DNA of 64,000 nucleotides from Cranoglanis bouderius (lineage: Eukaryota > Chordata > Actinopteri > Siluriformes > Cranoglanididae): the NCBI GenBank assembly GCA_023630585.1, contig CM042565.1, positions 9,851,513 to 9,915,512 on the forward strand, written 5' to 3'. The notes below the pieces were generated by a model. It saw only the letters and a program-made list of their open reading frames with translations. It made no database searches and had not been told where the DNA came from. Shown in pieces: positions 47,167 through 59,800 of this stretch. Within the stretch, counting starts at the first letter, position 1. Every line of letters begins with the position of its first letter. A program made the position numbers and the translations under genes.

Positions 47167-49716
47167 CAAGATCAAAGTATGGTCAGATATAAATAATTAC
47201 ATTATTTAGTCAGTAAAAAGATAATGCAGTCTGGACGGACAAAAGCATGCTAGCAGTAACAAATATATAGCCTTCATAACTATTCAATGTCAGGGTGGTG
47301 TGATAGTTTTATTCCTCTTGTACAACAGCAATTTGCCAACAATTCGAATTTTTAATTTATTAAGAAATGTTAAACGTCCACAAGACAAGTTAGTTCTTGT
47401 TATCGCTTATGTTATAGCAGCTATAAACAACAATTCCCTCATGAGCATGTTTTTTCTTTCTTGAAGTTAGTAAGATGTCTGTCCTGAAGATTATCACATA
47501 GCGGAAAACTTACTGACTGGAGACTCCTTTCAATGATAAATAAACGTCTTCTTACCAAAAATATCACCATAACAACAATGATTTTTCTTTGTTAAATAAC
47601 AACATATTTTTTAGAAATCCATTTATTATTAGCCTTAATTTATGTGGAGCATCTGCCGAGCAGTTAGAACAAGCACCTTTATACAGTGCCCACCACTAAT
47701 ATTGGCACTAATTTGCACAACTAATATTGTTGATTTTGATGTATGTTTTGGATCATTGTCCTGCTGGAAGATCCAACCACGGCCCATTTTAAGCTTTCTG
47801 GCAGAGGCAGTCAGGTTTTCATTTAATATCTGTTGATATTTGATGGAATCCATGATGCCATGTATCCTAACAAAATGTCCAGGTCCTCTGGCAGAGAAAC
47901 AGCCCCAAAACATTAAAGAGCCACCACCATATTTAACCGTGGGCATGAGGTACTTTTCCATATGGCTACCTCTCTGTATGCACCAAAACCACCTCTGGTG
48001 TTTATTGCCAAAAAGCTCTATTTTGGTTTCATCTGACCATAGAACCCGATCCCATTTGAAGTTCCAGTAGTGTCTGGCAACCTGAAGACGCTTGAGTTTG
48101 TTTTTGGATGAGAGTAGAGGCTTTTTTCTTGAAACCCTTCCAAACAACTTATGGTGATGTAGGTGACTTCGGATTGTAGTTTTGGAGACTTTCTGACCCC
48201 AAGACGCAACTAACTTCTGCAGTTCTCCAGCTGTGATCCTTGGAGATTTTTTGTCCACATCCTCTTCACAGTGCGTTGAGAGAATATAGACACGCGACCA
48301 TTTTCCAGGTTGATTCATAACATTTCCAGTTGACTGGAACTTCTTAATTATTGCCCTGATGGTGGAAATGGGCATTTTCAATGCTTGTGCTATTTTCTTA
48401 TAGCCACTTCCCATTTTGTGAAACTCAACAACCTTTTGCTGCACATCACAGCTATATTCCTTGGTCTTACCCATTGTTATGAATGACTAAGGGAATTTGG
48501 CCTATGTGTTACCTCATATTTATACCCCTGTGAAACAGGAAGTCATGGTTGAACAATTTAATGTTCCTAGTCACCCAGGTGTACTAAAAAAATATAAAAT
48601 ATCAATGGGAATATACTTCAAGTATATTTTTCTCATACAAATTCATAGGGGTGCCAATAATTGTTGCACACCTATATTTAACAAAGATTTGTTTGTTTGT
48701 TTTTTTGGATAAACCTGTGTTGTGTTTGCAATTGTTTGATATCCAGTATTTTTTGTGAATTTTTTGAACAAAAGATCAAAAGACAAATTTTCACAACCTT
48801 CTTTGCTCATATTTACCAAGGGTGCCAATATTAGTGGAGGGCATTGTATAATCCTGTGATTTATGTTACAGCAGTCACAACTGTCAGAGCTGCTTTTAAA
48901 GAAAACTAATCAACACCTTCTGACCAATCAGAATAGAGTATTCAACAGCGCTATAGTACAAGAATGGTATAGCAAATGACCAGCGATTTATATGCATGGA
49001 GTATATTTGTGTGTGTACTGACCTGTGATCATGAGCAATTTGTCGAGCTCTTTGAGAATCTGGATTTGGAAGACGGAGGTCAGGCCCGGGATGTGAGTCA
49101 GGGAGTTCTTTATCACATTCAGAGCATACAGACCCTCTTCTGAACCCACCATTACAATCTGAAAACAGAAATACACAAAGTGACAAAATCGCCAGTTCTG
49201 ATATTTACACAGCGCATTACGCAATTACACGGCATCATTTACAGAGCGCACTAACCAAATGTCAGACATGCATACATTTTTTACAGACTGTTCACAATGT
49301 ATCAGGTTAGAAGTGTCAATATATAGGGATCTGTCCAATATGAACAGATTGTGGAATATTAATGGAATACCTGATCAGTCAGCGGTAAAGTACAGTTGAT
49401 ATCCAACCGGTCATCACCCTCCAGCTTCAACAAAGAATTCCCCAACAATTTCTGAATATGACACAGAAAGGGAGATAAAGATAAAAAACGGTGCACTAAT
49501 GTATCCTATATTCTTGGTTGGAAATTATAATGACAGGAGGAAGCACCCAGCTTTTCCACCACACACACATCCACACACAAAGTATCAGCATGACCACAGG
49601 GGCTCTTGCTTATAAGCCAGCAAGGCTAAAGCATTAAGCAGATCCGTTCCCTGAGTCCTGTACAGAGGGGAAGGATGGCAGCATTCGTGAGATGAAAGTG
49701 CAACCAAAACACACAT

Positions 49717-49790
<74 letters not shown>

Positions 49791-51282
49791 CAAATAGTCA
49801 CAGAATAAAAAAACAAAAACGAAAAAAAAAAAAAAACATGCTGAGCTGCAAACTAATACACACATATGCAGTCCATGTTTTGGCAAGCCTGGGATGGTTT
49901 AATTCGCAGGTGTCAAACTCAAAGTCTGTGGGCCGAAAAGTAATATTGAAACAATCTATGCAATCTAACAATCTAACACACTAACCAGCATTAGCTTTAG
50001 TGTAAAATAATAACTGACCCCAAATTCTAGTTTCCCCCAAAGTCAGTATAGCTACAGATAGACAGGCAGTGAATACTGAGAGGATGAGTAAGTTTGCTTG
50101 TAGTAGAAGCCGGTGTCATTTCTTTATAAAGAAGCCGTGACATTTATAAAAGAGTACAATTCACGTCACCCTTATGAAACAAAGCTAAAATTGGTAAACT
50201 GACGCACAACCAGAAACAGTTCAGCTAAATGGTTGGAGAATGGCATTTTGAACACAACAGGGTGGTTACATCAACAACAACCCAAAAAAGACGCAGCAGT
50301 GTTTCCGGAAATACAGTCTCTCATAGCGTCAAAATGTATAATAGATAGATACACTGAACAAAACTATAAACGCAACACTTTTGTTTTTGCCCCCATTTTT
50401 CATGAGCTGAAATCAAAGATCTAAGACTTTTTCTATGTCAGTAGATCAAAGGCCTATTTCTCTCAAATATTGTTCACAAATCTGTCTAAATCTGTGTTAG
50501 TGAGCACTTCTCCTTTGCCGAGATAATCCATCCACCTCACAGGTGTGGCATATCAAGATGCTGATTAGACAGCATGATTATTGCACAGGTGTGCCTTAGG
50601 CTTTTCAAACATGTCATATTTAATAAAGAGACAAGCTGCATTATTCAGTTATGCGTGGTGGCCTGTGAAAACCTGAAGACTTTCCTGAACTGAACTATAT
50701 TTCTCTTTCGAACAAGTTATAGCATTTTGAAGTCTACTTATGAAAAAACAGCTGGTAAATTTGAAAGAATTATAAGCTTACAGTGGGAAATGAGTTCTCA
50801 CTCACATCAGTCTCAGTCTCATCACCTGAGGTAAAAGTCACTCCTGGCATTTAAACACAAGCCTCATCATCATTCACTCCACTGATCTCTGTTCACGCTA
50901 ACATCGGGGAAAAAAGCGCTCATTCATTCTGTCAGTTCTGCTCTGTTGATTAAAGTTTTTGTTATTAATGTCTTTTCACTAGTTTTAAAGCCCGTCATCT
51001 GTACAGAATGTGTAAGCACTCTTCTTTGTTTTGATGATCTGACGGAGACATTTCGACAGCTGGTATGTGGTACAAACTCAACATATTAGGCTTATGTCGA
51101 TTTTGCCACAGCATTTAAATATCCAAGAATTTGAACAAACTGTGAGGAAAACACACAGCTAGGCAGACTGACTGTTTTTACAACTGTATCTGTTAAATTG
51201 GCTCCTTATACAACATGATCTTTACAGGCAGACGCCTAAATAAAACAATTTTAATAATAAAATGCATCTCTGCTTTCCTATA

Positions 51283-51338
<56 letters not shown>

Positions 51339-54300
51339 TAAAATACAGAGATCAGCCATAACATTAAAACCACTGACAAGTGGTGGGATATATTAGGCAG
51401 CAAGTGAACAGTCAATTTTCAAAGTTGTGGGGTGTTCCCGGTATGCAGTGGTTAGTACCTACCAAAAGTGGTCCAAGGAAGGACAACCGGTGTCATGGGT
51501 GCCGCTCAAGGCTCATTGATGTGAGTAGGGAGCGAAGGCTAGCCGGGTGCTTGTGTGTCGCTTACCTGGGGAAGAGATGGCACCAGGATGCACTATGGGA
51601 AGAAGGCAAGCTGGCAAAGGCAGTGTGATGCTCTGGGCAATGTTCTGCTGGGAAACCTTGGGTCCAGGCATTCATGTGGATGTTACTTTGTCTGCAGCAG
51701 TGTTTAGGTAGGTGGTATGTGTCAAAGTACACCCCTTCATGGCAATAGTATTCCCTAATAACAGTGGCCTGTTTCAGCAGGTTAATGCGCCCTGCCACAC
51801 TGCAAAAAAATGTTCAGGAATGATTTGTGGAAAATGACAAAGTGTTCAAGGTGTTGACTTGGCCTCCAAATTCCCCAGATCTCAATCCAATCAAGCATCT
51901 GTGGGATGTGCTGGACAAACAAGTCCAATCCCACCTCACATCTTACAGGACTTAAAGGATCTGCTGCTAACGTCTTGGTGCCAGATACCACAGCACACCT
52001 TCAGAGGTCTTGTGGAGTCCATGCCTCGACAAGTCAGAGCTATTTCGGTGGCACAAATGGGACCTACACAATATTATGCAGGTGGCTGTAATGCTATGGC
52101 TGATCAGTGTATATTATTGGCAGAAAAATGTAATTTTGGCCAAAATGTATTTGATCATCATTTTTGGGTGTTTTCCAGAAATTAGCTCCAGCATCGGGTT
52201 TTAGCAGACTGCTACAACAAAAAAATATTGCCCTACAATGAATACACTTAAATAGTCTATCTGTTAGAAAAGCCCTCCATTGTTCATTAAGAGCCAAGAT
52301 TATTGACTATTTATTGAGTTTGACACCCCGGCTTTATTATTCAAGGGTGTGAACTAGGGGTGGGCGGTATGACCAAAAATCTATTTCACGGAATGAGTAA
52401 TTTTATTTCATGGTAATAATATATATCACGTAAAAAAATAGTCATTCTGGTAAATCAACTGTAAATCAATTGTATGCTTTGACATCATTTAATTTTAAGA
52501 TGATAAAACAGGTTATTTGTGCTACCGCTGCGAGCGGGAACATTCACGCGACAGTTTGCAAATAACTTTTTTCTTCTCTTTGTCAGATTTTGTAAACCCA
52601 AACCACGTCCATACCACCGATGTCGCACCTCTTTTTATAACAAGTTGCTCCTCCTGCTCAGGACTGGTTTGTGGGACTTCTGAGCTTGTGAGATAAGCAC
52701 CAGCGTGCTTATCTTTCTCCATGTTTTTCCTCTCACAGCTACTCTTATGTACAGCTTCTCGATCGTTCTCACGTGCAGGAGCGCGACGCACAAAGTTAAC
52801 CACCCCCACTTATTTACATTTCGTGGTATACAAGGAATAGAAAAATCTGTAACGGTAGACATTTTATTCCGCGGTAACGGTATATACCGTCATACCGCCC
52901 AGCCCTAGTGTGAACGTATCTCACATGAGGATTTGTGTGAGTATGTAGGAGAAAATGAGTAGGACACAATCCAAGCAGCAGGCAAACTCAAATAAGATGG
53001 TGGCCTGAAATGGGTTTACCTGTACTAGTGGAGAGAGAGTCTTCTGTCGTTTAGCTACACCTGCCTACAGCAGTGATCATACAACACACACGTCACAGAT
53101 CACAAGTTAGATTAGAGATTAGATTGGATTGGATTAGGAACACACAGTCTGATGAATTAGAAAATATAAATGGAATTAAACATGCACTGTCTGTGGTGTG
53201 ACAGGAAACAATGCAATGTTAATTATGTACATTAAGTCATAGGTGTACAAAAAAGAAGACCTACTTGGACAGGACTATTTTTTACATGGGTTGCTGGAGT
53301 AATTTCATGCTTTAGAGGTGTTATTATGTGTTTTTAATCCCATCAAGATTAGTGATGTTAGTGTTTTTCTCACTCCTCCACCGAAAAAAATAAATAAATA
53401 AAAAATTCTTCTCAAAATAACTACTGGTTTTCAGTGAACTCAAGCGTGGTTTGAAAATTGCCATCCTGTCCGGATAAACAGTTTTACAAACAGATGTTGC
53501 CGTTTGTGCTTGAACATTTCTTTTGACAGCACGTCATTTTTAGTCGTCCGTAGAATCTTTAAAGTCTTCCGCTAATTACAAAATGAAGAGCCTTGAAAAA
53601 ATGTTGTTGATACGGGTCAAATTACGTTGTTGCCAGGAGAACGATTCAATAATATGATCATATTACTCTGCAGTGTAAACATGCATGTTGAAACTAAAAG
53701 ACTTGACATTAGTGTTTTAATATAGAAGAGATACGCAAACATTATATTACAGACATCACCTTTTAAAATATAAAAGCGCTATAATCATAAAAGTCTACTC
53801 ACTGCATCAGACTCTGATTTTTCGCGGGAGCTCCTGCTGCCGGCGACCACTGACTCCAGAACAGCCACCCAACGCTGTTTATCAGGGAAACTGGGGGCCA
53901 TGAAGTAGAGTGACTGACCAGGCCAACATGTTGTGTGTGGATGAGACTCAAGCTTCAGCACGTATGGTATATCTGCTCACACACAAACACATTTTCTCGT
54001 TAGTTCTTGTGAGTGAGTGAATGAATAACTGCTATCTGTTGCCACGGTCAAACCGCTGTCTAGTTATAGAAGATCTCTTCAGCAACATAGTCAGACTAAA
54101 TAGGTAGATAAGTAAGTTAGTTATCAGGTACAGTCGATTACTTGGCAGAACACTGTGGTAACAGTGTTGCTATGGTAACAAAATCATGTGTACTGCTTAT
54201 TTTATGTCAGCATATCAAATGTTCCAGTCAGTGCTTTCATGTGAACACAAACTGAAACGCAATCTGGTGTAAAATTAGATCACGTGAGTCTAATGAACAA

Positions 54301-56155
54301 GATTCCATAGAGCAAAATGATGTTAGAAACCTAACAGATGCGTGCGCTCAGACCCTAACCTGACTTTGCAGTGTTGATGAGCTCGGAGGCTCCCACAGCT
54401 CCATGTACCGTCACCTCACCGTCAGGTAAACACAGTTCAAACTCCTCCTGTGGCTTCACTGAATCTGAAACAAACACACACACAAATAGCTATTACTTAC
54501 ATGATTTGCACTTACATGAATCTTATCTATAATTATAGGTTATGTACAATACTGTGCAAAAGTCTTAGGCACCCTATTTTTATTTTATGAATTCTGCATT
54601 ACTGAGTCAGTACAAAAACATTTTAGATTTCCAAACATTACCTTTCCAAAAAATAATGTTACAGAAAAATGTTTGTATGTCCGTAAGTACGTAAAAGACC
54701 ACTTTTCAGACAAAAAAATGAAAAGTGAAGACTCCTGGGTTTTGTATGCAAAAAAAAAAGAAGCAAGTGTGACAGTCAAAGTCTCTAGAAGAACTGTGGC
54801 AGATTCTCCAAGATGCTCAGTAAAACGTATCAGCTAATTTCCTTATAAAACTATACAAATTGATCAATTATTTAAGAGGGGGAAAAAAACAAAAACAAAG
54901 AGTCGTCACACTAAATATTGAGTTTGTTTAGTTTATTACTGTTTACTGCACATTGTAGAACTGCACATTGTAGTAGAAAGATTGAATTTCATTATTTTTG
55001 AAGTCATCTTTGCTTTACAGCATTTCTTTGCATGTGCAAGACTTTTGCACAGTACTGTGTGTTTACAGAGACTCAACAATACAGCAATATCAGCAATACA
55101 GCTTATGCAGTGAGGAAATGAAAATGGCAATCACACAAAAGGTCGCTGGAGGAAATTTTACCTAATGAGCTCAGCTGGAACAATGGCTAATCAGCTCAAA
55201 GGCTAATCAGGTTGACTTTTAAGTAAGGAATATAAAACTACAGAGCATGCTGTTATAGAAAAGTCGTCAAATGACAGGCAGGATTGATGCTCAAAGTGTT
55301 TTATTCCCCTTTAAATACCAAAGAAATATCCTAATGATTACAACGTACATTTGTACTGTAGTTACGTTTAATGTTGTGGAATGTCCATGAAACTTGTTAG
55401 TTCCTGTTACCACAGTAGCTATAAACAGGCATTCCATCACTTTCTCTTGAATTTAATGCAGCTTTGTACTGAAAAACCACAAAATCAGAAATGTACTTTG
55501 TGTAGACTTTACACCTCTGATTGTTACTCTTGACACTGGAGACTCCTTCCATAAATGTTAAATAAACATCTTACAGAAAGCGTCGCCATATCAACAATTA
55601 CTATGATTTCTTTGTGAAATAACAAAATCTGTTTAATCTGTTTACTATTAGACGTGTAGATTACATGGTGTGTCCGCCCTGTGTACAATGTGTGGCATAA
55701 AAATCTTTCATTCGGATCCTAGTTATGGTACCAGAACGGCCACGTGTAGATTATCTTGAGTCAGAAATCTAAGCACAGTGCTGTTGGCATGCCGCAGGCA
55801 GAAAGAACGCACCATTGCTGCATGTAATATTGTGCGGATAACGTTTCAGCAGCCTGCTATGACAAATGAAGTCTAACTTTCCAATTTATTTATTAAAATT
55901 TTATTGTCTTTTAGTTTATTTATTTGACTGCATTTAATCATCTCTTTTTTATTCTGTCACATCTAATTGTTTCCTCTCTGTCATCTTTGCATTCGAATGT
56001 TTTAACTGCTCTGCAAAGCAATCTGTAATCTTGTTCTTAAACAGTGCTAAATAAATCAATCACACAGGACATTAGAGGGTTGCAGGACACCTGTTAATAC
56101 TCACAGCTGTGGTGTCTGTATTTCATTAGCATATATGCATACTGCAGTGCACAAA

Positions 56156-56198
<43 letters not shown>

Positions 56199-56767
56199 CG
56201 AAGTGTAGCATATACACACCTTCTCTGGGTTCTGACTCATAGATGGAGACTTTAGTTCCGTCCAGAACTACATACTTGCTCTCCCAGCCCTGCTGACCAC
56301 GCTTCCCGTTCCTGCAATTTGTTCACAGTGAATATTAAAAATACATTTTCCATTTAAAGCATCATGTATGATGCAAGTGTGGTGTACAAGAACAGATCTA
56401 ATGTCTTTTCTCTTTTGGTGCATCATGGATAGACACTGCATTGACACAAAGTTTAATTGAACTTAAATGCTGAATATCTAACAAACAAACAAACAGCAAA
56501 TATAGATCAAATGCACCCATTTTTAACCGTGAATTTAGACACTGCTTTGTTCCCAGTTAACTTTACCCCACACCTGTTGCTCCTACCTAGGCTGCTTCAT
56601 CCAGCCTTCCAGGCGCACATGTCCAGAAGCTTCTTTGACCTGCAGGGCTGGCGAGTTAGCCTTGTCTCTGCACAGAGCCTCAGAGAAGTGGGTGGCGTAT
56701 TCCGGAGGCAGACCACATGTAGCAGGAAGACACGGGGAGCACTTGGGATGGCACAGAGTATGACATT

Positions 56768-56808
<41 letters not shown>

Positions 56809-59800
56809 TACATATTACATACAAAGTATTGTGTGTGATAAAACTTGAAAGGGTGTGCTATGATAGGAAATAATCAAGTGTTTTGTTCCTCTTATACCAC
56901 ACTACTAATTGCTAATTTATTGAAGAACCGATAATAATCGATTATGAAAATCGTTGTCAATGAGTCTCATTATCGATTGGTTGGTCTGCGCGTGGCACAG
57001 GCCACATTTACTCATTGCGTTACTTCTGTTCACGCATCAGAGAGTAAATACTAAAGTATTTACTATATGACCTACTATACACAATGACCAAATGACCTAC
57101 TATACACTTACACTATGCACTATGTACTCTACCGTCTAGTGTATGAATTTTAGAAGGGTAGTATCATCTCAGATGGAACACTAGCGTTTTTTTTACTAAC
57201 CGGAAGTATAAGCCGTTTCCCAGTCGATGGCACATGACCTCATGCTTAAAAGGTTAGTTTAATTCAACTTTATTGTCATTACATGCTGCGCAATGCAGTG
57301 TAAATTCTGTAATTATAACAGAAGTGATCTATTAGTAACGAAGTCGCGTTGCTCTTCACTCGCAATGAAGACGCGGTGATAAACAGTGTAGCGCAAGTAA
57401 GATCTGTAATGTCTCATTAAAACACTACGATCAAAGTAAACATAAGTAAAACAATATGCCTAAAGACAGTGAGTAGCAGAAACCATAAGGTGCAGTGAAA
57501 GGGAGATTTTATTAGGACTGTAGTTTAATTATCAGTGCTTTTTTGTGCATCCGTAAAAAATAACGCATATAACTTTCTTGGGAAACTTACAGCTTTACAT
57601 CTGGCTGTCACTGACACTGGAAACTCCTTCCAAGAATGCTAAATAAATATCTCCTCACAGAAAATGTAATCATTATGGGATTATGGGAGCGTCTGCCATG
57701 TGGAGAGTCCCTTGTTGCAACTGGAACTACTGTCAGAGCTGTGCTGTTATACTAATCAACACCTTCTGACCAATCAGAATCAAGAACATGATATAAAAAA
57801 AATACAACTAAATATGGACCTTCATATTTATTGGCACCATTATAGCTTTTCCTAACCTTTTTGACAGAAAAACCCCCTCAAACTGTTACACTCTGTTAAA
57901 ATATATTTTAAAAAGTAAGTGCATACCCAGGCAGGTCGCAGCCTGTCTGCCAAAGTGCACGGTGTCCAGGCAGACTGCACATTTGGCAGCTCTCATGTTG
58001 AGTCCCACTGTAAAGCGGTGAGGAATGTTATGGTGCATTCTCTCCTTCACACGCCGCCCATACTCTAAAGAGAAAGACCGTGTGTGTGAGAAAAAGAAAG
58101 TGTGTGTGTGTATCAGAGTTAGATAATGAGTTGAGCCCATGCTGTATTGGAGGAAAATACAAATTGAGGGAAAAGTCCGATTAGCTATTAGATAGAGCAT
58201 GTGACATGGGATATAGAGCATGTCATGGTAATGCTCTCACCAGGAGTGTGGCTGCATGCCACCCCAACTCTGAATTCGATTCATCTAAATTCATGCAGAC
58301 TTAATGATTAAAGCCTTACAGTAATGCCAGTATGTGGCCATTTAATTGACACCTAAAATCAAATGTGATATACTGTGAATGCAATCTTGTCCTATACATA
58401 GAGATGATGGCATCCTTTATTGTGTTTTGCGCTTCCTTTAGCACCCCATGTTTAAAGTAAATCTTCCTTTTATCTTCCTGTTGCTAGAAGTGCAGCTAAT
58501 ATGCTCTAAAACAGTTCGGCTTGCTTGCAACCTTTAAATTTATGCCAAAGCCTATGAACGGTACACTCACCTGTCACTTTAATAGCGACATATGTACTCC
58601 TGCTCATTCATGCAATTATCCAATCAGGCAATCATGTGGCAGCAGTGTAATGCATAAAACTATGCATATAGTGGTCACATCAAACATCAGAAGAGGGGAT
58701 CTCAGTGATTTCAGTGACTTTGACCGTGGCATGGTTGTTGGCGCCAGACAAGCTGGTTTGAGTATTCCAGAAACTGCTGATCTCATCAACGTTTCAGGCA
58801 CAACGGTCTAGAGTTTACACAGAATAGTGTTAAAAACAAAAAGGGAGGAGAGTGGACAGACTGGTTTGAGCTGGCATGATGTCGACGGCAACTCAAATAA
58901 CCACTCTTTACAACTGTGCTGAGCAGAAAAGCTTTTCAGAACTCTTAACACACTGAACACTTGAGGCGGATGGGCTACAACAGCAAAAGACCACAATGGG
59001 TTCCACTCTTGTCAGTCAAGCACAGGAATCTGAGGCCATGAAACTGGACAGCTGAAGATTAGAAAAACGTCGCCTAGTCTTTTTCCAATTTTCAGCGGTC
59101 TCGTTTTGGTGAGCCTGTGCCCACTGTAGCCTCAGATTCCTGTTCCTAACTGACAGGAGTAAAACCCGATGTGTTGGTCTACTGCTGTTGTAGGTGCTGT
59201 TGAACATTACCTGCATCTGCCTGACTTTATGCATTGCATTACTGCCACATGATTGAGTGAATGGATAATTGTATGAACGAGCAGGTTTTCCTAATAAAGT
59301 GGCTGGTGAATGTATGTATAAACAGTGCTTACACAGGAAATAGGGGAGGAAAAGACTGAGTTTGTTTTCTACAGATGCTATTCACATGCAGAGATCCGTG
59401 CACTCTAGGAAAAAAAGAAGATGAAAACAGTAGGAAAACAGTAACAGTAAAAGGAAAAAAAAAAAAAAAAAGAAGGGAGATCAGTGAGGATTGAAGTCCT
59501 AAAAGCGACGTTAAAAACAACTGCCAAAGCTATAAAAACGAAGTGCAATCTCTTTCTGAAGCCAGTGGCAGGGCACCGCATGCTTCATGGAAATGACGGA
59601 GTCTATTCTCGATTATTAGATCAAAGACAATCGAGAGCTTCGATGCAGAGAGAAACTGAGAGAAAGAGCATGAAGAGGTGCACTTAGTGATAGACTCAAA
59701 GGATGGTGCAATGCTTGGGTCAGAGAGGAGAAGGGGAAAAAAAAGAAAGAAGAGAGGCTTACTCCACTATGCACAGACAACAGCAAACTATTTGACCTCT

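Larger units (their letters stand above)
47290..48965 (-). repeat. CTGATTGGTCAGAAGGTG-family repeat split by a Tc1 insertion
   Basis: The left part runs to 47683 and the right part resumes at 48847 with GTTACAGCAGTCACAACTGT CAGAGCTGC, then ACCTTCTGACCAATCAGAAT. The Tc1 element 47684-48846 sits precisely between, with TA at both joints. Confidence 0.65.
49908..52331. mobile_element. Composite: hAT-like ends enclosing nested elements
   Basis: The left end (CAGGTGTCAAACTCAAAGTC, followed by GTGGGCCG) and right end (GAGTTTGACACCCC) are inverted copies of a common fish hAT-like repeat terminus. Between them sit a Tc1-type fragment (about 50349-50700), a (TA)n tract (51284-51336) and a degenerate mariner-like element (51349-52112). 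The flanks (GTTTAATT and GCTTTATT) may be a decayed 8-bp duplication. Confidence 0.5.
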
